This document shows positions 17,817 through 26,835 of a stretch of DNA of 36,944 nucleotides, piece after piece. The position numbers and the translations under genes were made by a program. The notes beneath the pieces are model-generated. The model was not told the DNA's origin, did not search any database, and saw nothing but the letters and a program-made list of their open reading frames with translations. Position 1 is the stretch's first letter. Every line of letters begins with the position of its first letter. The stretch is from Solirubrobacterales bacterium (GTDB lineage Bacteria > Actinomycetota > Thermoleophilia > Solirubrobacterales > Solirubrobacteraceae). The DNA is taken from the NCBI GenBank assembly GCA_003165655.1, contig PMOY01000361.1, positions 1 through 36,944 on the forward strand, read 5' to 3'.

Positions 17817-19594
17817 ATGACGGCCACGTCTCGGACGCACCCGGGCGGCTGGGCTGAGTCGATCACGATTGGCGACCTCCTGCTTCGGAGCGCATCGCAA
17901 CGCGGGTCGGCCGACGCCGTCGTCTTTCCCGAGGAGCGCCTCGCCTACGTCGAGCTCGCGGCGCGCGCAAGGCAGCTGGCGCGCGGGCTCATCGGGCTCG
18001 GCGTCTGCCCTGGCGAGCACGTCGGCGTGCTGATGGCCAACAGCCCCGAGTGCATCGCCGCCATTTACGCCGTCGCCCTGGCGGGAGCAGCCGTGGTCCC
18101 GATCAACACGCGATATCGCGCGGTCGAGCTGCCATACGTCATCACCCATGCTGATCTCGCAGCGATCATCACCAGCGACCGCATCGACGAGCACGTCGAC
18201 CTGCTCGGACTGATCCAGGGCGCGCTGCCCGCCCTCGCTGATGCGTCCGAGCCCGGTCGCCTCGCGCTCGGGTCTGCTGCACCGCGACTGAGGGCCGTCG
18301 TGGTCTTAGGGGCGCGACGGAGCCCGGGCACGGTGGATGAGGCGCGGCTGCTCAGCCTGGCCGAAGGTGTCGGTGAGGAGGAGCTCGATCGCCGCCGCAG
18401 CGGTGTCCGCGTGCGCGGGACCGCGGTGGTGCTCTACACCTCCGGCACGACGTCCCAGCCGCGTGGATGCATCCTGACCCACGAGGCTCTGGTCCGCGCC
18501 TGGACCGAAGTGGGGAGGATCTTGCGGATGGGACCGCAGGATCGCTGCTGGGCGCCATGTCCACTGTTCCATCTCGGGGCTGTCGGGCCCCTGTTGATGT
18601 GCGCCGCTCACGGTGCCGCGTTTCTGTCAGACACGTTCTTCGACCCCGAGCGCGCGCTCGAGCTCATTGAACGCGAGCGGGCGACCATCCTGTATCCCGC
18701 TTATCCCCCGATCACGCAGGCCGTGCTCACGCATCCGACGTTCTCCCGCACCGACCTGAGCACCGCGCGCGCGATCGTCAATGTCGCTCCACCCGATTCG
18801 CTGCGCCAAATGCAGGCTGCGCTTCCCAAGGTGATCCAGCTATCGCTGTACGGGCTGACGGAGGGCGGGGCGCAATCACCTACAACCGGCTCGACGACGA
18901 CCTCGACGTGCGCGTGGGAACCTGCGGCACGCCGCTCCCTGGATCCGAGGTGCGGATCGTCGATCCCGAGACCGACGCGGACCAGCCAGCCGACGGCGAG
19001 GGCGAGATCCTCATTCGCGGTGTGACCGTCTGTGAGGGCTACTACCGGGATCCTGAGAAGACGGCGGCGCAGTTCGATCGGTGCGGCTGGTTCCACACCG
19101 GCGATCGGGGATCGCTCGATCCGGAGGGTCACTTGCGGTTCCTCGGCCGCCTCAAGGACATGCTGAAAGTGGGTGGCGAGAACGTCGCCCCGGCGGAGAT
19201 CGAGTCGCATCTGAGTCTGCACCCGGCGGTCAAGCTGGTGGTGGTCGTTGGCGTCCCCGACGACAGACTCGAGGAGGTTCCGGCCGCATTTGTCGAGCTC
19301 ATCCCTGGTCGCGCGGTCAGCGCGCACGACCTGCGCGAGCACTGCACCGGCCAGATCGCCCGATTCAAGGTCCCCCGGTACATACGCTTCGTCAGCGAAT
19401 GGCCGATGTCTGCGACCAAGGTACAGAAGGACCCGCTGCGCGAGCGACTGCTCGAAGAGCTTCGGGCCGAGCGTGTCGGGGCCGGCACGCTGGTCGGCGA
19501 AGGTGCGGTGCCGCTGGATGACCAGGCGGCGCTGCCGGTGGACGCCGAGACGACGGTTGACAAGCACCGCGCGGCGAGTAGGATCGACCGCTAG
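17817..19594 (+). pseudogene. AMP-binding acyl-CoA ligase interrupted by a -1 frame shift near 18864-18871 (pseudogene, sequencing error, or programmed frameshift)
   Basis: ORF 17649-19025 carries VVLYTSGTTSQPRGCILTHE and SLYGLTEGG; remainder (ITYNRLDDDLDVRVGTCGTPLPG...FHTGDRGSLDPEGHLRFLGRLKDMLKVGGENVAP) continues in the -1 frame. Confidence 0.8.
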
Positions 19595-19612
19595 CAACCA
19601 AACGATCGGTCG
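19595..19612. promoter_or_regulatory. Palindromic operator CAACCAAACGATCGGTCG
   Basis: ACCnnnCGnnnGGT core; 24 bp before FAD oxidoreductase start. Confidence 0.72.
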
Positions 19613-19636
19613 ATCAACGACCAAGAGGGGAGACCT

Positions 19637-21007
19637 ATGAAGTACGACGTCATCGTGGTCGGCGCCGGTACGGCCGGATTGGTCGCCGGGTCGCTGCTGG
19701 CCAAGGAGGGCAGGCGCGTGGCGATAGTGGAGAGTCACCGCTACCTCGGTGGCCGGGCGATGTCCCATCGCCATCGCGGCCACGAGATCGGTCTGGGTTC
19801 GCATCTGGTCGAGGATCCGGGTGACAGCCTGTCGCGGGCGTGTGAGTACATCGGCGTGACGATGGAGCACAGCGAGCGGAGTGATTCGATGCCGTTCTGG
19901 GATCGCAATGGGTGGAAGCCGATTCAGGAGTTCTACGGGGGGGCGGCGAAACAGGGACTGAAGCGCTGCATCGAGGCGGTGACCGGGACTGAGTACAGCG
20001 AGTTGGACAACTGGGATCACGCGTCCTTGCGCGAGTGGATGGCGCAGTACACGAACGACGAGGGGGTGTTCCTGGTCTGGGAGGCAATTTCGGTGCTCGA
20101 GCAGATCACCTTCCGCTGGTGGGAGCACTCGGCGTCGGAGAACCTCTACACGCGGAAGCTCCATTACGAGAAGAAGCGGACCGCCGGCTACTCGTTCTGG
20201 CCGATGGGCGGCTGGGAGAAGCTATGGAACGAGATGGCCGAGTCGTTCACAGCGATGGGTGGAGAGGTCCTGCAACCGGAGACCGTCGAGCGCGTCGTGG
20301 TGGAGGAGCGTCAGGTCAAGGGCGTCGAGCTGCGCAATAAGGAGGATCGCGAGCGCCCCGGCACGTTCCTCGAGGCAGACCAGGTGGTGATCAACGCTCC
20401 GGTCTGGGACCTGTCGAAGCTGTTCGACGAGGGTGTTCTCCCCTGGGATCTGCAGCAGCGCATCCGTCTGCTCGCCAACAACCGCAACAAGGCCTGCTGG
20501 CTCGGTTATTGGATCGCGGCGAAGGAGCCGGTGATCGCCTCGAGCGAACGGGAGATGGCCTCGTTCTTCGCCACGCCGCGAACCGGCATGCCCGGGTTCA
20601 CGCTCAACTTCACCGGCTATGACCCGAGCATCTCTCCCGAGGGCGAGTACCTGACCTGTTTCGGTGCGGCGTTCGACGCGACCGAGCACTACGGTGACCG
20701 TCAGTGGTACGACTCGATGTTCAAGAAGCTGTGGTTGGACGTCGAGGACATGCTGCCGGCGGCGAAGCACGCACTGTGGAAGAAGCCGCACATCGTCACG
20801 ACGTACGGTGTGATCTGTAAGCCGGGCCTCGTGGGCTCGGTCCGGCCCGATACCTATGTGCGTGGCCTCGAGGGCGTGTGGTTGACGGGCGACACGACAC
20901 GAGCGCGCGGGATCGGGATCGACAAGGCAGCGCGCTCGGGAATCACCGCGGCCGAGGCCGTCCTCGGCAAGCGCCTGCCGTTCTTCGCCGACACGGTGCG
21001 TTACTGA
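19637..21007 (+). CDS. FAD-dependent oxidoreductase, phytoene-desaturase-like (paralog of 11736-13121)
   Basis: YDVIVVGAGTAGLVAGSLLAKEGRRVAIVES; shared HSASENLYTRKLHYE...YSFWPMGGW block. Confidence 0.85.
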   Translation: MKYDVIVVGAGTAGLVAGSLLAKEGRRVAIVESHRYLGGRAMSHRHRGHEIGLGSHLVEDPGDSLSRACEYIGVTMEHSERSDSMPFWDRNGWKPIQEFYGGAAKQGLKRCIEAVTGTEYSELDNWDHASLREWMAQYTNDEGVFLVWEAISVLEQITFRWWEHSASENLYTRKLHYEKKRTAGYSFWPMGGWEKLWNEMAESFTAMGGEVLQPETVERVVVEERQVKGVELRNKEDRERPGTFLEADQVVINAPVWDLSKLFDEGVLPWDLQQRIRLLANNRNKACWLGYWIAAKEPVIASSEREMASFFATPRTGMPGFTLNFTGYDPSISPEGEYLTCFGAAFDATEHYGDRQWYDSMFKKLWLDVEDMLPAAKHALWKKPHIVTTYGVICKPGLVGSVRPDTYVRGLEGVWLTGDTTRARGIGIDKAARSGITAAEAVLGKRLPFFADTVRY

Positions 21008-21024
21008 CGCGTCAGCGCCTGTCA

Positions 21025-21042
21025 CAACCAAACATTTGGTTG
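21025..21042. promoter_or_regulatory. Palindromic operator CAACCAAACATTTGGTTG
   Basis: Near-perfect palindrome 40 bp upstream of the TetR gene. Confidence 0.78.
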
Positions 21043-21082
21043 ACACTCTTGGCTATCCCGGGCTTCTGACATACTGGGTAGC

Positions 21083-21784
21083 GTGAGCGAGGTATCTGCC
21101 GCGGTCGCCCTGTCGCTTCCCGAGCGCAGGGCAGCTGCTTTAAGGAAGGGCAAGACCGACGATACGTCGCGCACGCGCCGGCGGAGGAAGCGCGACGAGG
21201 AGGTTCTCAACGCCGCGGCCAAGGTGTTCTCCGAGCGAGGCTATTCGGATGCGTCCGTGCAGGACGTGGCGGACGAGCTCGGGATCTTGAAGGGGAGCCT
21301 GTATCACTACATTCGCACGAAGGAAGATCTTCTGTTCTGGCTCCTTGAAGAGGTTCACCGTGACGTCGAGGAGATTCTCGACGAGATCGCCGAGATGGAC
21401 GGCGTCAACCCGTTGGAGCAACTTGACCTCTACGTCCGCCGACAGGTTGTGTACAACCTCGAGAACCTGAAGAGGATCTCGATCTACTACCAGGATCTCG
21501 ATCGTCTGAGTGAGCCACGCCGCAAGCACATCATCGAACGGCGGGCGGAGCACGACCGCTTCATCACCAGCCTCATCTCCGATGCCCAGGCGCAGGGACT
21601 TGCCAATCCTGATCTTGATCCTCGGCTCCTGAGCAACTGCCTCTTCGCCACGATCATCTGGACGTATCGCTGGTACAAGCCGCGGGGTCGGGCGAGTCGC
21701 GAGGCGGTCGCCGACGTGTGCGCGAAGTTTGCTCGGGCCGGCATCGGCGGCGCCCCGGCAATCGAAGCGACAAGCGCCAGCTAG
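21083..21784 (+). CDS. TetR/AcrR-family transcriptional regulator
   Basis: N-terminal HTH EEVLNAAAKVFSERGYSDASVQDVADELGILKGSLYHYIRTKEDLLF. Confidence 0.93.
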   Translation: MSEVSAAVALSLPERRAAALRKGKTDDTSRTRRRRKRDEEVLNAAAKVFSERGYSDASVQDVADELGILKGSLYHYIRTKEDLLFWLLEEVHRDVEEILDEIAEMDGVNPLEQLDLYVRRQVVYNLENLKRISIYYQDLDRLSEPRRKHIIERRAEHDRFITSLISDAQAQGLANPDLDPRLLSNCLFATIIWTYRWYKPRGRASREAVADVCAKFARAGIGGAPAIEATSAS

Positions 21785-21825
21785 GGCCCGCGGCCGTTCG
21801 GACCCGGCGCCCACTCCGCCGTGGA

Positions 21826-22725
21826 TCACAGCCTGATCCCGGCCGTCCCCTCGAGCACCTCGATCAGCGCCGCGAAGTCATCCTCGCCGTAACCGCGGCC
21901 GGTCGCGGCCGTGAGGATCTCACGCGCGTAGGCCGCGGACGGGAACGGCGCTCCGAGCGCCTTGCCTTCCCCGAGGCAAAGATTGACGTCCTTGAGCATG
22001 TGCTCGGTCTTGAACAGCGTGGCGTAATCGTGGTTGCGCATCGGCCCGGCCTTGAGCTCGAGCATCGTCGAGGATCCGGCGCCCGCCGCGACCACCTTCG
22101 TGAGCGCGTCGAGGTCGACCCCGGCGCGCTTGGCGACGAGCAGCGCCTCGCCCACGGCCGCGGCGTTGATCGCCGCGAGGGCGTTGTTGATGAGCTTCAC
22201 CATCTGGCCATGGCCGAGGGGTCCGGCGTGGACGATCAGCGACCCCATCGCCTCGAGCACCGGGCGGGCACGGTCGAAGTCGCCGGTCGTGCCGCCGGCC
22301 ATGATCGTGAGGGAGCCGTCCTGCGCCTTCGGGGAGGAGCCGGTGACGGGGGCGTCGACCAGGTGAACGCCGTGGGTGGCGAGGGCCTCACCGATCGTTC
22401 GCGTCGCCGTAGGGCCGATCGTCGAGCAGTCGATGCACAGCAGGCCTGGCCGGGCACCTTCGACGGCGCCGGCGGCACCGAGCAGCACCTGCTCGACCTG
22501 GGGACCGTCGACGACCATCGTGACGACAACGTCGCTCGCCGCGGCGGCCTGCGCCGGCGTGTCGGCGAGCGCCGCGCCGTGCTCGGTGGCGAATGCCTCC
22601 GCCTTCGCCCGGGTTCGGTTCCAGACCGTCAGCGCAAAGCCCGCCCGGCTCAGGTTGGCGGCCATGCGCGAGCCCATGATCCCGAGTCCGAGGAAGGCAA
22701 TGCGGTCAGGCACGGGGGACATCAT
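21826..22725 (-). CDS. NAD-binding beta-hydroxyacid dehydrogenase (HIBADH family)
   Basis: IAFLGLGIMGSRMAANLSRAG, FVDAPVTGS-like LVDAPVTGSSPKAQDG, GPLGHGQMVKLINN. Confidence 0.9.
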   Translation of the reverse strand: MMSPVPDRIAFLGLGIMGSRMAANLSRAGFALTVWNRTRAKAEAFATEHGAALADTPAQAAAASDVVVTMVVDGPQVEQVLLGAAGAVEGARPGLLCIDCSTIGPTATRTIGEALATHGVHLVDAPVTGSSPKAQDGSLTIMAGGTTGDFDRARPVLEAMGSLIVHAGPLGHGQMVKLINNALAAINAAAVGEALLVAKRAGVDLDALTKVVAAGAGSSTMLELKAGPMRNHDYATLFKTEHMLKDVNLCLGEGKALGAPFPSAAYAREILTAATGRGYGEDDFAALIEVLEGTAGIRL

Positions 22726-24263
22726 CGCGCTTCTGGCGGCAGGGGCGAGCCGTGAGCCGTGGCTGCTGCGTCACGGCTCCGATCAACGGGGTCGCCGTAC
22801 CCGCCGCCGCCGGGCGTCTCGATCCGCAGTCGCTGGCCGGGAGCGAGCTCGCCGACCACCTTCGCCGGCAGCTCCTCGCCGTCGAGCGAGTTTCGCCCCG
22901 GCTTCCCGGGCGACCCGCCGGCCGCGCCGGTGGGGGCGTGGCGGCGGCGCTCGGTGATCAGCGAGTAGCGCAGCGGCGCCAGCGCCTCGAGCTCGCGGAG
23001 CACTCCGTCGCCGCCGCGGAACCTCCCGGCGCCGCCCGTCCCGCGCCTGAGCTCATAGCGGGTCACGCGCAGCGGGAACTCGAGCTCGAGCGCCTCGATT
23101 GGGGTGTTGAGCGTGTTGCTCATCGCCACGTGCACGCCGCTGGGCCCATCCGCGTCGGGGCAGGCGCCCTGGCCGCCGCCGATCGTCTCGTAGTACGCGA
23201 GCTGCTCTGACCCGAGCGTGAGATTGTTCATCGTCCCCTGACCGAGCGCGCGCCCGAACGCGCCGAGGACCACGTCGGCGACGCGCGATGATGTCTCGAC
23301 GTTGCCCGCCGCGACGGCGGCCGGGGAGCGCGCGTTCAGGATCGAGCCGTCGGGGGCACGCACGTGGACCGGGCGGTACGCGCCGGCGCTCGGCGGGATG
23401 TCGGGGTCGGTCAACACGCGGATCGCGAAGTAACAGGCCGATCGGGTGACGGCGAGGGGACAATTCAGGTTGCCCTCGTGCTGGACGGCGCTGCCGGTGA
23501 AGTCGAGCGTCACCTCCTCGCCGCGAATCGTCGCCGTGAGCACGATCTCGAGGTCGCCCGCCTGAGTCTCGAGCACGTCGCGGGCGGTTCGCGTCCCGTC
23601 GCCGAGCGCGCGGATGCATGCACGGGTGCGCCGCTCCGCATAGTCGAGCACGGCGGCGAACGCCTCACGCAGCGTCGCGCCGCCGGCCTTGTCATGCAGC
23701 TCGGCGACGCGGCGCGCTCCGGCGCGGCCTGCCGCCAGCTGCGCCCGGAGGTCGGCGCGGCGCTGAGCGGGCTGGCGCATCATCTCGCTGAGCTCTTCGA
23801 TCGCGCTGTCGTCGAGGACGCGAGGGGCGATCACCACGCCTTCGTCCTCGAGCGTATGGCTGTCCGCCGGCATCGAGCCGGGCGTCGGCCCGCCGACGTC
23901 GGCATGGTGGGCACGGCTGGCGGCGAAGGCGATCAGCGCGTCGCCGGCGAACACCGGGAGGATCACCGTGATGTCGGGCAGATGGGTTCCGCCGGCGTAC
24001 GGGTCGTTGAGGATCCACGGGCGGCCGGGGGCGTGGTCCTCGTCGAGCACCGCGGCCACGGCCGCGGGCATCGCGCCGAGGTGGACGGGGATGTGCTCGG
24101 CCTGCATGACCATCTCTCCGGAGGGCTCGAACAGCGCCGTCGAGGCGTCGCGGCGCTCCTTGATGTTCGCCGAGTGGGCGGAGCGGACGAGCACAGCTCC
24201 CATCTCATCGCAGATCGCCCGCAGCCCGCCGGTGAGGACCTGGAGCTCGATCGGATCGATCAT
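22722..24263 (-). CDS. Hydantoinase B / oxoprolinase beta-type subunit
   Basis: MIDPIELQVLTGGLRAICDEMGAVLVRSAHSANIKERRDAS; ILNDPYAGGTHLPDITVI; ATGA overlap with upstream hyuA-like stop. Confidence 0.9.
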   Translation of the reverse strand: MIDPIELQVLTGGLRAICDEMGAVLVRSAHSANIKERRDASTALFEPSGEMVMQAEHIPVHLGAMPAAVAAVLDEDHAPGRPWILNDPYAGGTHLPDITVILPVFAGDALIAFAASRAHHADVGGPTPGSMPADSHTLEDEGVVIAPRVLDDSAIEELSEMMRQPAQRRADLRAQLAAGRAGARRVAELHDKAGGATLREAFAAVLDYAERRTRACIRALGDGTRTARDVLETQAGDLEIVLTATIRGEEVTLDFTGSAVQHEGNLNCPLAVTRSACYFAIRVLTDPDIPPSAGAYRPVHVRAPDGSILNARSPAAVAAGNVETSSRVADVVLGAFGRALGQGTMNNLTLGSEQLAYYETIGGGQGACPDADGPSGVHVAMSNTLNTPIEALELEFPLRVTRYELRRGTGGAGRFRGGDGVLRELEALAPLRYSLITERRRHAPTGAAGGSPGKPGRNSLDGEELPAKVVGELAPGQRLRIETPGGGGYGDPVDRSRDAAATAHGSPLPPEAR

Positions 24264-26287
24264 CGCTCGAGCCTGATCGTGCCGGTGGGATCGACGTGGC
24301 CGGACCATTCGGGGGGAACGAGGAGGGTTGCCTCCGGGAGCTCGACCACGGCGGGACCCGAGATCTTCGTCCCGGACGCCAGGGCGCCGCGCAGGAGCTG
24401 GACGTCGAGGGTTTCGCCTCGGAAGGTCGCCTGACGGGTCAGCTCGGCTTCGCGCGGAGATGACTGATTGTCGTCGGCGGTCAGATCCGGCTCGGCGCCC
24501 GCGAGCGCGGCGGCCACCCTGACGGTTACCAACTCGAGCTCCTGCGCCGGGTCGCGGTAGCCGTAGCGCTCCTCGTGCTCGTCCTCGAAAGCCTCGCGTA
24601 GCTCGCTTGGGCTCGGACCGACGCCGGCGGTGATCGCGAGCTCGAACGCCTGCCCCCGGTAGCGCAGCTCGTAGACCGCGGTCAAGCCGGCGTCGGGCTC
24701 GCCGAGCGCCCGGCGCGCGTCGTCGCCCAGCTCCGAGACGGTCTCGCGGAGCGCTTCGTCGCTCAGCGCCTCCCCGCTCAGGAGCACGGTGCGCTGGGCG
24801 TCGCGCCGTCGGGGCGCGACGATCAGCCCGAGCGCGGCGAGCACTCCCGACGCGCGGGGGCAGACGATCGTCCGGATTCCGAGCTCGTCCGCGATCGCCG
24901 CGGCGTGCAGCGGCCCGGCGCCTCCGAACGCAAGCAACGCGTACCGCCGCGGATCGACGCCCCGCTCGACGGTGATGACGCGCAGCGCCTGGATCATCTC
25001 GGCGTTGGCGACGCGGATGATCCCCTCGGCGCAGGCGATCAGGTCGAGTCCGAGCTCCGCCCCCAGCTCTCCCACCGCGGTTTCGGCCGCGCGGGGGTCG
25101 AGCGCGACGCCGCCGGCGAGCTCGTTCTCGGCCGAGAGGTAGCCGAGCAGCAGGTTCGCGTCGGTCACCGTCGGCTCGATGCCGCCGCGCCCGTAGCAGG
25201 CCGGTCCCGGGTCCGCGCCCGCCGAGCGCGGACCGACGCGCAGCGCGCCGCCGGGGTCGCGCCAGGCGATCGAGCCGCCGCCGGCACCGACCGTATGCAC
25301 ATCGAGCATCGGCAGCGCGACTGGACGGCCGGCGAGCACGCCGGAGCTGCGCTCGCGGACCACGCCGCCATCGACGACGCATACATCGGCCGAGGTGCCG
25401 CCCATGTCGAGGCAGAGCACGTCGGGTGAGCCGGCGGCCGCGGCGGCGTAGGCGCCGCCCGCGGCACCGGCCGCCGGTCCCGACAGCACCATCCAGGCGG
25501 CGTGGCGGCCGGCGGCGCCAGCGTCGATCAGCCCGCCACCCGACTGCATGATCGCGGGCTCCGGAAGGCCCGACTCGCTTGCACGCTCGACGAGCCTGCT
25601 CAGGTACCGCCGCAGGAGGGGCGTCAGCGCCGCGTCGATCTCGGTCGTCGCCGCCCGTTCGTACTCGCGGAAGGTCCCGACCACCTCGTGTGAGAGCGAG
25701 ACGTGCGTGTCCGGGAGCGCTCGCGCGAGTGCCTCGCCGATCGCGCGCTCGTGCTGCGGGTGGCGGTAGGAGTGCAACAGCACGACAGCGACCGCCTCCG
25801 GGGCGGCGCGGGCCACGCGGTGCGCGAGCGCGTCGACGTCGTGGGGGTCAAGCGGCCGCAGCGGTCCAGCGGGCGTCATCCGCTCGGGCGCCGCGAAGCG
25901 CAGCTCATCCGGCACCAGCGGCGCCGGCCTCATCGCACAGAGCCGGTACAAATCGGCCCGATTCTGCCGCCCCAGCGCCACCAGATCCGTGAACCCCTCC
26001 GTCGCCACCAGCGCTGTCCGCGCCCCCTTGCCCTCGAGCAGCGCATTCGTAACCACCGTCATCCCATGGGCGAAGACCTCGACATCCTCCGCGGAGCGCC
26101 CCGCGCGCTCCAAGGCAGCGGAGACCGCCGCCATCACACCAACCGATTGATCGTCCGGCGTCGTCGGCGCCTTCGCCGTGACCACACGCCCATCCACGGC
26201 GATCACGGCATCGGTGAACGTCCCGCCAACATCGACACCCAAGAGCACCACAAGGAAGGTATCTGACGGTGACCCGGCACCAGCCAT
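24260..26287 (-). CDS. Hydantoinase A / oxoprolinase alpha-type subunit
   Basis: LLGVDVGGTFTDAVIAVDGRVVTAKAPTTPDDQ; LCLDMGGTSADVCVVDGG; AFGGAGPLHA. Confidence 0.92.
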   Translation of the reverse strand: MAGAGSPSDTFLVVLLGVDVGGTFTDAVIAVDGRVVTAKAPTTPDDQSVGVMAAVSAALERAGRSAEDVEVFAHGMTVVTNALLEGKGARTALVATEGFTDLVALGRQNRADLYRLCAMRPAPLVPDELRFAAPERMTPAGPLRPLDPHDVDALAHRVARAAPEAVAVVLLHSYRHPQHERAIGEALARALPDTHVSLSHEVVGTFREYERAATTEIDAALTPLLRRYLSRLVERASESGLPEPAIMQSGGGLIDAGAAGRHAAWMVLSGPAAGAAGGAYAAAAAGSPDVLCLDMGGTSADVCVVDGGVVRERSSGVLAGRPVALPMLDVHTVGAGGGSIAWRDPGGALRVGPRSAGADPGPACYGRGGIEPTVTDANLLLGYLSAENELAGGVALDPRAAETAVGELGAELGLDLIACAEGIIRVANAEMIQALRVITVERGVDPRRYALLAFGGAGPLHAAAIADELGIRTIVCPRASGVLAALGLIVAPRRRDAQRTVLLSGEALSDEALRETVSELGDDARRALGEPDAGLTAVYELRYRGQAFELAITAGVGPSPSELREAFEDEHEERYGYRDPAQELELVTVRVAAALAGAEPDLTADDNQSSPREAELTRQATFRGETLDVQLLRGALASGTKISGPAVVELPEATLLVPPEWSGHVDPTGTIRLER

Positions 26288-26344
26288 GAACCGAGGAGCC
26301 TTCGCCGGTCTTTACTCACAAAATCGACGCGACTGGAGGCAGAG

Positions 26345-26791
26345 ATGAGCACCGTAGTGGTCGGACTGACGACGTCACTGGACGGCTTTATCGCCGGCCC
26401 CAACGACGGTCCTGGCAATCCGCTCGGCGACGGCGGAGGCAGGCTCTTCGATTGGTGGTCCGCCGGCACCGAGCGCATCGGCCCCGACGACCGCTTCAAG
26501 CCACCGGCGCGCAGCGTCCCGGTGGTCAGGGAAATGTTCGAATGCGGGGCGATCATCACCGGCAGGCGCACCTTTGACGGCGAGCGGACCATCGCCGTCG
26601 GCGCGGCCGACGTCGCCCAGCAGTACCTCAAGGCTGGCCTGCTCGACGAGATCCACATCAACCTCGTCCCCGTCCTCCTCGGCGACGGCGTTCGCCTATT
26701 CGCCAACCTCGAGGATCAGGTCGACCTCGAATGCACCCGCGTCGTCGAATCCGACGGCGTCACCCACCTGCGCTACCGGGTCAACGAGTAG
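26345..26791 (+). CDS. Dihydrofolate reductase / RibD C-terminal domain family protein
   Basis: VVVGLTTSLDGFIAGPNDGPGNPLG, AIITGRRTFDGE, HINLVPVLLGDGVRLF. Confidence 0.88.
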   Translation: MSTVVVGLTTSLDGFIAGPNDGPGNPLGDGGGRLFDWWSAGTERIGPDDRFKPPARSVPVVREMFECGAIITGRRTFDGERTIAVGAADVAQQYLKAGLLDEIHINLVPVLLGDGVRLFANLEDQVDLECTRVVESDGVTHLRYRVNE

Positions 26792-26835
26792 GGGTGGCTG
26801 CCGGGCGTCACCGACTGCGGCGATGTCGCTGAGCG

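Noticed and set aside
24264-25382. N-terminal extension of the 886-aa minus ORF
   Set aside because: Arg-rich, overlaps hydantoinase A; real hydantoinase B starts at 24263 (MIDPIELQVL).
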